Positions 14,836 through 18,938 of a stretch of 41,927 bases of DNA are shown here, in pieces (positions within the stretch are counted from its first letter, which is position 1; every line of letters begins with the position of its first letter). The notes beneath the pieces are model-generated. The model was not told the DNA's origin, searched no databases, and saw nothing but the letters and a program-made list of their open reading frames with translations. Both the position numbers and the translations under genes were made by a program. This DNA comes from Opitutaceae bacterium (GTDB lineage: Bacteria; Verrucomicrobiota; Verrucomicrobiia; Opitutales; Opitutaceae): NCBI GenBank assembly GCA_023269585.1, contig JAHFTC010000025.1, positions 1 through 41,927 on the forward strand, read 5' to 3'.

Positions 14836-14922
14836 TGGTGCGAACGGAGGGACTCGCACCCCCACGGGCTTGCGCCCAGCAGCATCTCGGGCTGCCGCGT
14901 ATTCTGATTCCGCCACGCTCGC
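14836..14922 (-). tRNA. tRNA-like Leu(GAG), C33
   Basis: Acceptor GCGAGCG/CGTTCGC, A73, CCA. D-arm GCG-GAATCAGAATA-CGC. Anticodon stem GCAGC/GCTGC perfect, loop C-C-GAG-A-T, so the invariant U33 is C. Variable arm GGGC-GCAA-GCCC. T-loop TGCGAGT. Confidence 0.85.
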
Positions 14923-14931
14923 ATGAAAAGC

Positions 14932-15077
14932 TTCCCGTCTGACAAGCCCGCCGGCAGGCCCACCTTGGCCAATGCCGCGTCACCGCGGTGCCGACGCTCT
15001 CATCACTCCGACGTGAAGAACGCCGGACGGTTGAACTCCGCACACGGACGACAAACCGCGTGCAGCCTGAACGGGAA
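14932..15077 (-). ncRNA. Candidate Y-RNA-like element 6
   Basis: Outer stem TTCCCGT/ACGGGAA encloses 132 nt with a GCGG-AGTTCAA-CCGT T-arm-like hairpin, a 7-bp CCGGCGT-TCTTC-ACGTCGG acceptor-like hairpin (15008-15026), a D-arm-like segment (GATGAGAGC) and CCGCG-GTGA-CGCGG (GNRA, 14975-14988). The order is that of the permuted mimic in element 1, but the YAGTGA/TCT motif is not at the stem. Confidence 0.45.
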
Positions 15078-15079
15078 AA

Positions 15080-15154
15080 TGGAGCCAGCACGGGGACATG
15101 CACCCCGCTCTCGACCTTACCAAGATCGCACATCGCTTTCTATGTTTTGCCGGC
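15080..15154 (-). tRNA. tRNA-like Thr(GGT)
   Basis: Acceptor GCCGGCA/TGCTGGC, T73, CCA. D-stem ACAT/ATGT, loop AGAAAGCG with A18-G19. Anticodon stem CGATC/GGTCG, loop T-T-GGT-A-A. T-arm CGGGG-TGCATGT-CCCCG. Confidence 0.87.
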
Positions 15155-15155
15155 T

Positions 15156-15241
15156 TGGTCCAGGCGGAAGGACTTGCACCTCCGTAGCCCGATGGGCTGC
15201 GCGTTTACAGCGCGCTGCATTTGCTGCTCTGCCACACCTGG
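15156..15241 (-). tRNA. tRNA-like Tyr(GTA), long variable arm
   Basis: Acceptor CCAGGTG/CGCCTGG, A73, CCA. D-arm GCA-GAGCAGCAAA-TGC. Anticodon stem GCGCG/CGCGC, loop C-T-GTA-A-A. Variable arm AGCCC-ATC-GGGCT, as in bacterial tRNA-Tyr. T-loop TGCAAGT. Confidence 0.9.
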
Positions 15242-15249
15242 ATGAAAAT

Positions 15250-15325
15250 TGGGCGCTCGGGCGGGATTCGCACCCGCGACCTTTTCCTTATGAGGGAACT
15301 GCGCTGACTGCTGCGCCACCGAGCG
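15250..15325 (-). tRNA. tRNA-like Met or Ile2 (CAT)
   Basis: Acceptor CGCTCGG/CCGAGCG, C73, CCA. D-arm GCGC-AGCAGTCA-GCGC (A18-G19). Anticodon TTCC/GGAA, loop C-T-CAT-A-A. T-arm GCGGG-TGCGAAT-CCCGC. CAT could be Met or lysidine-modified Ile; sequence does not decide. Confidence 0.85.
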
Positions 15326-15430
15326 AAATCTTGAACCGGTCACGCCGGCGCGCATCGCGACCCGCTCTCGCCACTTCACACAAAGCCGCTGTCGAGACGT
15401 GCCGCGTTCACATCGCAATTACGGCGGAAA
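15326..15430 (-). other. Unassigned array segment
   Basis: 105 nt without a cloverleaf that I can fold. It contains a CCGG-CGTGA-CCGG-like hairpin and a GAAGTGGCGAGAGC stretch resembling candidate element 6, so it may be a diverged Y-like RNA. No ORF. Confidence 0.3.
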
Positions 15431-15506
15431 TGGTGGAGGCGGTGGGACTTGCACCCACAGCTTGCCGGTTAAGAGCCGGCTGCTCTGGACATTGAGCTAC
15501 GCCTCC
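15431..15506 (-). tRNA. tRNA-like Lys(CTT)
   Basis: Acceptor GGAGGCG/CGCCTCC, A73, CCA. D-arm GCTC-AATGTCCA-GAGC is the one D-loop where I see no clear G19. Anticodon stem GCCGG/CCGGC, loop C-T-CTT-A-A. T-arm GTGGG-TGCAAGT-CCCAC. Confidence 0.88.
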
Positions 15507-15507
15507 A

Positions 15508-15582
15508 TGGCTGCCGGGGCAGGGCTCGCACCTGCATTCACGGATTCAAAGTCCGTCGTCCTGCTGATTAGACGACCCGGCA
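15508..15582 (-). tRNA. tRNA-like Gln(TTG)
   Basis: Acceptor TGCCGGG/CCCGGCA (U1-A72), G73, CCA, same acceptor as Gln(CTG). D-arm GTC-TAATCAGCAG-GAC with A18-G19. Anticodon stem ACGGA/TCCGT, loop C-T-TTG-A-A. T-arm GCAGG-TGCGAGC-CCTGC. Only 1 nt from the next element. Confidence 0.9.
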
Positions 15583-15588
15583 AGAAAG

Positions 15589-15666
15589 TGGTCCGGACGG
15601 CGGGATTCGCACCCGCGACCTTTCGCTTCCGAAGCGAGCACTCTGGCTAGGCTGAGCTACGTCCGG
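15589..15666 (-). tRNA. tRNA-like Pro(CGG)
   Basis: Acceptor CCGGACG/CGTCCGG with C1-G72 and A73 (Pro-like), CCA. D-arm GCTC-AGCCTAGCCA-GAGT, A18-G19. Anticodon loop T-T-CGG-A-A. T-arm GCGGG-TGCGAAT-CCCGC. Confidence 0.88.
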
Positions 15667-15765
15667 TTGGTGCCGACAGAGCGGAGGAAACTCGGCTCCG
15701 ATGAAATCATCGGATCGGCTGATCCCCTCGCCGCGTCACGGGCCTCCGGCGCGGCTAAGAGCAGA
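15667..15765 (-). other. Unassigned array segment with hairpins
   Basis: About 100 nt. It has a perfect CCGATGA-TT-TCATCGG hairpin and a GCCGCG...CGCGGC pairing around CCCGTGA. No T-loop or D-loop of either type is visible. Confidence 0.3.
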
Positions 15766-15840
15766 TGGTCCTCGGCCGCCGAGTCGCACGGCGCCCTCCT
15801 GCATGTCGGGCAGGCGTGGTCACTGGCTCACTCGCCGAGG
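15766..15840 (-). tRNA. tRNA-like Val(GAC), C33
   Basis: Acceptor CCTCGGC/GCCGAGG, A73, CCA. D-arm GTG-AGCCAGTGAC-CAC with A18-G19. Anticodon stem CCTGC/GCAGG, loop C-C-GAC-A-T (C33). T-arm CGCCG-TGCGACT-CGGCG. Confidence 0.87.
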
Positions 15841-15844
15841 AGAA

Positions 15845-15919
15845 TGGCTGCCACGGCAAGACTCGCACTTGCATGGTCCCGATTAACAGTCGGGTGCTCT
15901 GCTATTGAGCTACGCGGCA
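15845..15919 (-). tRNA. tRNA-like Asn(GTT)
   Basis: Acceptor TGCCGCG/CGTGGCA, G73, CCA. D-arm GCTC-AATAGCA-GAGC (A18-G19). Anticodon stem CCCGA/TCGGG, loop C-T-GTT-A-A. T-arm GCAAG-TGCGAGT-CTTGC. Confidence 0.9.
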
Positions 15920-15920
15920 A

Positions 15921-15995
15921 TGGTCGGGCGACCCGGATTCGCACCGGGAATTCCTGGGTGTAGGCCAGGCGTGATGACTCTTTCACTATCCCCCG
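15921..15995 (-). tRNA. tRNA-like Val(TAC), C33
   Basis: Acceptor CGGGGGA/TCGCCCG with one G-G mismatch, A73, CCA. D-arm GTGA-AAGAGTCA-TCAC. Anticodon stem CCTGG/CCAGG, loop C-C-TAC-A-C (C33). T-arm CCCGG-TGCGAAT-CCGGG. Confidence 0.85.
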
Positions 15996-16000
15996 AAAAG

Positions 16001-16075
16001 TGGTCCCTCCACCAAGACTCGCACTTGGATTTCAGGCTTCGCGGGCCCGCGTCCTATCTCTTGGACGATGGAGGG
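16001..16075 (-). tRNA. tRNA-like, anticodon GCG (Arg), C33
   Basis: Acceptor CCCTCCA/TGGAGGG perfect, A73, CCA. D-arm GTC-CAAGAGATAG-GAC. Anticodon stem CGGGC/GCCTG, loop C-C-GCG-A-A. The anticodon repeats that at 12149-12224; identity is uncertain because the stem is GC-rich and could be read in another register. T-arm CCAAG-TGCGAGT-CTTGG. Confidence 0.72.
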
Positions 16076-16081
16076 AGAAAG

Positions 16082-16158
16082 TGGCGCGGCCGACGGGTGC
16101 TGCCCCCGCTATCCCCTGCTCGACAGGCAGGTGACTCTGCTAGTTTGTCCTCGGCCGC
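16082..16158 (-). tRNA. tRNA-like Asp(GTC)
   Basis: Acceptor GCGGCCG/CGGCCGC, G73 (Asp identity), CCA. D-arm GAC-AAACTAGCAGA-GTC. Anticodon stem CCTGC/GCAGG, loop C-T-GTC-G-A. T-stem GCGGG/CCCGT, loop GGCAGCA (G54, G55, C56). Confidence 0.88.
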
Positions 16159-16160
16159 AG

Positions 16161-16236
16161 TGGTCAGGTGGGTCGGATTTGCACCGACTTCCCCGGCTTC
16201 ACGGGCCGGTGCCCCGCTAACTGGGCCACACACCTG
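16161..16236 (-). tRNA. tRNA-like His(GTG), C33, lacks C73
   Basis: Acceptor CAGGTGT/CCACCTG (last pair mismatched), A73, CCA. D-arm GCCC-AGTTAGCG-GGGC. Anticodon stem CCGGC/GCCGG, loop C-C-GTG-A-A. T-arm GTCGG-TGCAAAT-CCGAC. Normal bacterial tRNA-His has G-1 opposite C73; A73 here breaks that. Confidence 0.82.
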
Positions 16237-16242
16237 ACAAAG

Positions 16243-16317
16243 TGGTCGGAGCGGCGTGACTCGCACACGCGTCATCTCGGTCCCAAGCCGAGTGCCTGAC
16301 TTCTAGGCTACGCTCCG
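16243..16317 (-). tRNA. tRNA-like Pro(TGG)
   Basis: Acceptor CGGAGCG/CGCTCCG, C1-G72 and A73 as for Pro, CCA. D-arm GCCT-AGAAGTC-AGGC. Anticodon stem CTCGG/CCGAG, loop C-T-TGG-G-A. T-arm GCGTG-TGCGAGT-CACGC. Confidence 0.9.
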
Positions 16318-16324
16318 GTGAAAA

Positions 16325-16400
16325 TGGTGGAGGCTCCCGGAGTTGCACCGGACTCTCGTGGTCTTCAGCCACGCGCCATCACTCGATCGGCCTAACCTCC
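16325..16400 (-). tRNA. tRNA-like Phe(GAA)
   Basis: Acceptor GGAGGTT/AGCCTCC, A73, CCA. D-arm GCC-GATCGAGTGAT-GGC (A18-G19). Anticodon stem CGTGG/CCACG, loop C-T-GAA-G-A. T-stem TCCGG/CCGGG, loop TGCAACT. Confidence 0.9.
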
Positions 16401-16406
16401 ACAAAG

Positions 16407-16480
16407 TGGTCCTCGCACACGGTTTTGCGCCGCGGTCTGCCGATTATCGATCGGCCGCTCTGCTATTGAGCTATACGAGG
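16407..16480 (-). tRNA. tRNA-like Ile(GAT), C33
   Basis: Acceptor CCTCGTA/TGCGAGG, A73, CCA. D-arm GCTC-AATAGCA-GAGC. Anticodon stem GCCGA/TCGGC, loop T-C-GAT-A-A. T-stem CGCGG/CCGTG, loop CGCAAAA (C54, G55, C56). Confidence 0.86.
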
Positions 16481-16488
16481 AAAATGCT

Positions 16489-16557
16489 GAGGGAGAAAAA
16501 CGGACACAGGTTGGTTTTCATGTAACAGATGAAGTAACTGCGTCCTCACTGCCCTCG
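16489..16557 (-). ncRNA. Y-RNA-like element 5 (minimal)
   Basis: Outer stem GAGGG/CCCTC, C-AGTGA on the 5' side and TTTTTCT on the 3' side, second stem GGACGCAG/CTGTGTCC (8 bp, one G-U), and a top hairpin TTCAT-CTGTTAC-ATGAA. At 69 nt it is only the Ro-binding type stem without a full tRNA mimic. It lies among tRNA-like genes, 2.1 kb from the other four. Confidence 0.68.
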
Positions 16558-16561
16558 AAAA

Positions 16562-16636
16562 TGGCTCGGCGCCAGGGAGTCGCACCCTGCCGGTCGGTTT
16601 TGGAGACCAACCCGTCCGCTCGAACATCTGCGCCGA
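16562..16636 (-). tRNA. tRNA-like Trp(CCA)
   Basis: Acceptor TCGGCGC/GCGCCGA, G73 (Trp identity), CCA. D-loop TCGAGCGG with A18-G19 on a weak stem. Anticodon stem TTGGT/ACCGA, extendable by two pairs, loop C-T-CCA-A-A. T-arm CAGGG-TGCGACT-CCCTG. Confidence 0.88.
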
Positions 16637-16637
16637 A

Positions 16638-16712
16638 TGGGTGCATGAGCCGGAGTCGAACCGGCGGCCTCTTGGTTATGAGCCAAGTGCGCTGCCACTG
16701 CGCCATCCTGCA
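16638..16712 (-). tRNA. tRNA-Met(CAT) with normal G18-G19/TTC elbow
   Basis: Acceptor TGCAGGA/TCATGCA (one mismatch), C73, CCA. D-arm GCGC-AGTGGCA-GCGC has G18-G19 and the T-arm GCCGG-TTCGACT-CCGGC has T54-T55-C56. Anticodon stem CTTGG/CCAAG, loop C-T-CAT-A-A. It is the only array member with the standard elbow, so both partners (18 and 55) are normal together. Confidence 0.9.
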
Positions 16713-16721
16713 TAGGAAAAG

Positions 16722-16796
16722 TGGTGCCCGAGGCCGGTATCGCACCGGCTACGTCCGCTTGGAATGCGGTCATGTATCTATCAACACCTCTCGGGC
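16722..16796 (-). tRNA. tRNA-like Gly(TCC)
   Basis: Acceptor GCCCGAG/CTCGGGC, A73, CCA. D-arm GTGT-TGATAGAT-ACAT with A18-G19. Anticodon stem CCGC/GCGG, loop A-T-TCC-A-A. T-arm GCCGG-TGCGATA-CCGGC. Confidence 0.87.
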
Positions 16797-16856
16797 TGAC
16801 CGTCGCCGTGGCACGCGGCTTCACGCACCAACGGTTTCAAAGCGACGACGGGAAAA
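16797..16856 (-). other. Unassigned hairpin segment in array
   Basis: 60 nt closed by CCGTCG/CGACGG. It has no tRNA arms and no YAGTGA motif; it may be a remnant or another small structured RNA. Confidence 0.3.
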
Positions 16857-16934
16857 TGGTGGAGTCGGCGGGAATCGCACCCGCGGCCTGCTGTTTGCAA
16901 GACAGCCGCTCTGTCTGGTCTGAGCTACGACCCC
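16857..16934 (-). tRNA. tRNA-like Ala(TGC) with G3-U70
   Basis: Acceptor GGGGTCG/CGACTCC has the G3-U70 wobble that defines alanine identity, plus A73 and CCA. D-arm GCTC-AGACCAGACA-GAGC (A18-G19). Anticodon stem GCTGT/ACAGC, loop C-T-TGC-A-A. T-arm GCGGG-TGCGATT-CCCGC. Confidence 0.92.
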
Positions 16935-16942
16935 GAAAAAAA

Positions 16943-17019
16943 TGGACCCCGGCAGCGGAATCGCACCGCTCATGACGCTGGGTTGCAGCCAGCCGGATTC
17001 GCTAGCTTCCTCGCCGGGG
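16943..17019 (-). tRNA. tRNA-like Cys(GCA) with U73
   Basis: Acceptor CCCCGGC/GCCGGGG, T73 (the cysteine identity discriminator), CCA. D-arm GGA-AGCTAGCGAA-TCC. Anticodon stem GCTGG/CCAGC, loop C-T-GCA-A-C. T-arm AGCGG-TGCGATT-CCGCT. Confidence 0.9.
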
Positions 17020-17023
17020 GAAA

Positions 17024-17098
17024 TGGTGGAGCCGGAGGGATTCGCACCCTCTCCTAGCGGATTAAAAGTCCGCTGTGCTGCTGTTACACCACGGCTCC
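17024..17098 (-). tRNA. tRNA-like Lys(TTT)
   Basis: Acceptor GGAGCCG/CGGCTCC, A73, CCA. D-arm GTG-TAACAGCAG-CAC (A18-G19). Anticodon stem GCGGA/TCCGC, loop C-T-TTT-A-A. T-arm GAGGG-TGCGAAT-CCCTC. Confidence 0.9.
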
Positions 17099-17104
17099 TT
17101 GAAG

Positions 17105-17178
17105 TGGTGCGCCCGGGGAGAATCGCACTCCCGATTCCGGCATGGCGGGCCGGCGCGTTGCTCCTACGCCACGAGCGC
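17105..17178 (-). tRNA. tRNA-like Gly(GCC), C33
   Basis: Acceptor GCGCTCG/CGGGCGC, A73, CCA. D-arm GCG-TAGGAGCAA-CGC. Anticodon stem CCGGC/GCCGG, loop C-C-GCC-A-T. T-arm GGGAG-TGCGATT-CTCCC. Confidence 0.87.
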
Positions 17179-17183
17179 AAAGA

Positions 17184-17258
17184 TGGTGGCCCATGCCGGT
17201 GCCGCCCCGGCTTCGACGCATTGAGAGCGCGCCATCCTAGCTGGTAGACGAATGGGCC
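17184..17258 (-). tRNA. tRNA-like Glu(CTC)
   Basis: Acceptor GGCCCAT/ATGGGCC, A73, CCA. D-arm GTC-TACCAGCTAG-GAT. Anticodon stem GCGCG/TGCGT, loop C-T-CTC-A-A. T-arm GCCGG-GGCGGCA-CCGGC (G54, G55, C56). Confidence 0.87.
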
Positions 17259-17267
17259 ATACGAAAT

Positions 17268-17343
17268 TGGACGCCTTGACGGGATTCGCACCCGCATCCT
17301 CGGTTTGAAAGGCCGAGATCCTCACGTCTTAGACGACAAGGCG
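17268..17343 (-). tRNA. tRNA-like Glu(TTC), first of the array
   Basis: Acceptor CGCCTTG/CAAGGCG, T73, CCA. D-loop TAAGACGTGAG is best read as C18-G19, a Watson-Crick partner for G55. Anticodon loop C-T-TTC-A-A. T-stem GCGGG/CCCGT, loop TGCGAAT. Most upstream array member. Confidence 0.86.
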
Positions 17344-17348
17344 GTAAA

Positions 17349-17393
17349 CCGCGTGGCCGGCATCGCCGTTAAGTCGCAAGACTCACCACGCGG
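17349..17393 (-). other. Three-way-junction RNA in the array leader
   Basis: Stem CCGCGTGG/CCACGCGG (8 bp) closes two small hairpins, AGTC-TTGC-GACT and CGGC-GAT-GCCG. It lies between the stalk repeat and the first tRNA-like element and could guide processing. Confidence 0.5.
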
Positions 17394-17398
17394 GTCGA

Positions 17399-17415
17399 GG
17401 AAGACTATGTCTTCC
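17399..17415. repeat. Perfect palindrome in the leader
   Basis: GGAAGAC-TAT-GTCTTCC: 7-bp inverted repeat with a 3-nt centre. It could be an RNA hairpin or an operator site for the LysR or another regulator. Confidence 0.5.
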
Positions 17416-17419
17416 TCTA

Positions 17420-17441
17420 TCCACAAAGAACACACACCGTC
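17420..17441 (-). repeat. Right arm of the 22-nt inverted repeat (5' side of the array RNA)
   Basis: On the minus strand this reads GACGGTGTGTG and onward, the same as the plus strand at 11426-11447 except for one C-to-T difference. It precedes all tRNA-like elements in the transcript. Confidence 0.85.
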
Positions 17442-18001
17442 ACCCCTCTCAGCCGGCGGACCGGACTGGTTTGGGAGGCCGCAGGATTTTGATGCGGACC
17501 TTGGCTGATTGACCTGGGCTCAGCGATGAAGCCGCGTAGGGAATCTGAAAGTTGAACGAGCTGCTTGGGCTCGGATTCCGGAGGCGGCCGCTTGGCTCAG
17601 GGCACAAAAAAGCCCACCTCCGTGCAGGGAAGTGGGCGCCTTGAGGCTGCGTAAAGTGCCTCGGTGCTAGGTCACACCACTTCCTGGAAAATCTGAATAT
17701 TCGGGTCGAAAACTACCGGGGTTTCTATGCGGGTTGGCATTGGCCCGGTACGAGTCCGCCGCACACAACCATTGCCGCTCCGCGAGCCGGAGGGCCGGTA
17801 GCATCTTGGTACGTGTGGTAATCATGGTGATTGAGGGCGGGTTAGGTGGCTTCAGTTGATAACAACGGATTGGGACCGGTGGAAATCAAGAGGGTGCCAG
17901 ATGTTTTCTTGAGCTCGTTGGTTTCGTTGACGGGAGGCAGTGTAGCAGAAGCGGTGACGGCTTGCCACGGCTGCGGTTACAGCATACCTGACTTCTCAAT
18001 C
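17442..18001. promoter_or_regulatory. Divergent intergenic region between array and LysR gene
   Basis: About 560 nt without a convincing gene, apart from the terminator at 17606-17637. On the minus strand a short peptide-like tail (AKVRIKILRPPKP, about 17464-17511) is readable but has no start context. A GAGGC/GCCTC hairpin lies just before the terminator. I could not identify sigma-70, sigma-54 or FliA-type promoters with confidence; LysR regulators usually bind such a divergent region. Confidence 0.4.
17606..17637 (-). terminator. Rho-independent terminator upstream of the array
   Basis: Sense strand GCCCAC-T-TCC / GGA-G-GTGGGC stem followed by six T. It points toward the array, so either it ends a short upstream transcript or acts as an attenuator before the array. 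The array promoter would then lie within about 17442-17605. Confidence 0.7.
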
Positions 18002-18919
18002 ATGTTTGAAAAACTCTTCGCCGAACGCGGCCTCTCCCTCGACCGGCTGCGCGCCCTGGTCGAGGTCCACGACGCCGGCAGCATCGCCCAAGCTGCACCC
18101 GGCGATCCGATACGCCAAAGCCAGTACAGCCGCCAGCTGCGCGAGATCTCGGAGTTCTTCGGCTGCGAGGTCGCCCGCCGGCGCGGCAAGCTGCTCAAGC
18201 TCACGGTGCAGGGCATCCGTCTGGCGGAGCTCGCGCGCAGCCACTTCCAGTCGCTGGAGGATTTCCGCGCGGAATGCCGCGCAGAGGCCGTCGACTACAC
18301 GATCGCCGCCGGCGACAGCCTGATCCAGTGGCTGGTGATCCCCCGAATCGGCGCCCTGCTCGAGGCGACGCCGGACATCCGCCTGGCCACCGCCAACCTG
18401 CGCACCAACGACGTCGTCCAGCAGCTCTCCGACGGCCGGATCGACTTCGGCGTGATCCGTCGCGATGCTCTTGTGACAGGGCTCAAATCCGCGAGTCTGG
18501 GTCCCCTCTCCTACCGCGTCCTCGTACCGAGGCTGCTCATCGGCCGAAAGACCAAGTTCACCATGCAGGACGTCCTGACCTCGCTGCCCCTGGTCTCCCA
18601 GAAGGCCGACGGCCAGTTCACCCAACGGCTCCGTGACGCCGCCCGGTCAGTCGGCACCGAATTGAAGCCGGCACTCGCCTGTGAATCGTTTCCCCAGGCG
18701 CTGGCCGCCGTTCGCTCCGGACGTTTCGCCGCCATCCTCCCCGCACTGGCGACCGCTGATCTGCCCGCCGGCTCCTTCCACGAACTAGACTCTCCGGAGC
18801 TCGCCCCACTGAAGCGCGAGCTGGTACTCGCCTGGAATCCGCGATCAACCAGCATACGCCCCGCCGCGGCCAAGCTCGTGGAGCGGTTGGCGAAGGCCCT
18901 AAAAATCTCCACGAGCTGA
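18002..18919 (+). CDS. LysR-family transcriptional regulator
   Basis: 305 residues from the ATG at 18002. The N-terminus is a winged helix-turn-helix (SLDRLRALVEVHDAGSIAQAA ... QYSRQLREISEFFG, about 10-70), the rest a periplasmic-binding-like effector domain (DYTIAAGDSLIQWLVIPRI onward). The frame is open for another 52 codons upstream, but 18002 gives the normal LysR length. The DNA-binding helix is somewhat unusual (AAPGDPIRQSQYSRQ), without the common SxVS core. It is transcribed away from the tRNA array and is followed 19 nt later by the nucleotidyltransferase gene, so it may control both directions in response to an unknown ligand. Confidence 0.85.
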   Translation: MFEKLFAERGLSLDRLRALVEVHDAGSIAQAAPGDPIRQSQYSRQLREISEFFGCEVARRRGKLLKLTVQGIRLAELARSHFQSLEDFRAECRAEAVDYTIAAGDSLIQWLVIPRIGALLEATPDIRLATANLRTNDVVQQLSDGRIDFGVIRRDALVTGLKSASLGPLSYRVLVPRLLIGRKTKFTMQDVLTSLPLVSQKADGQFTQRLRDAARSVGTELKPALACESFPQALAAVRSGRFAAILPALATADLPAGSFHELDSPELAPLKRELVLAWNPRSTSIRPAAAKLVERLAKALKISTS

Positions 18920-18938
18920 GCCGTATTTCCCGTCGTCA

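Larger units (their letters stand above)
11426..17441 (-). other. tRNA-like / Y-RNA array interrupted by the Ro gene
   Basis: One-direction array of 39 cloverleaf-forming elements and at least five Y-RNA-like elements, in two blocks (11451-12224 and 13793-17343) around the Ro gene. Spacers are usually 1-10 nt and rich in T on the sense strand (CCA then TTTTC or CTTTC). Nearly all elements encode CCA. All 20 amino acids are represented by anticodon. In 38 of 39 elements T-loop position 55 is G instead of U. The array is bracketed by a 22-nt inverted repeat. Transcription probably enters from about 17450-17600 and continues into the HNH, sigma, unknown and rtcB genes. Confidence 0.9.

Noticed and set aside
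13793-17343. CRISPR array
   Set aside because: Regular ~75-nt periodicity with short spacers is visible, but repeat units differ in sequence and fold as tRNAs; no cas genes.
11451-17343. Array as decaying tRNA pseudogenes
   Set aside because: Stems, CCA ends, identity bases and compensated elbow changes are maintained across 39 elements; random decay would break stems.
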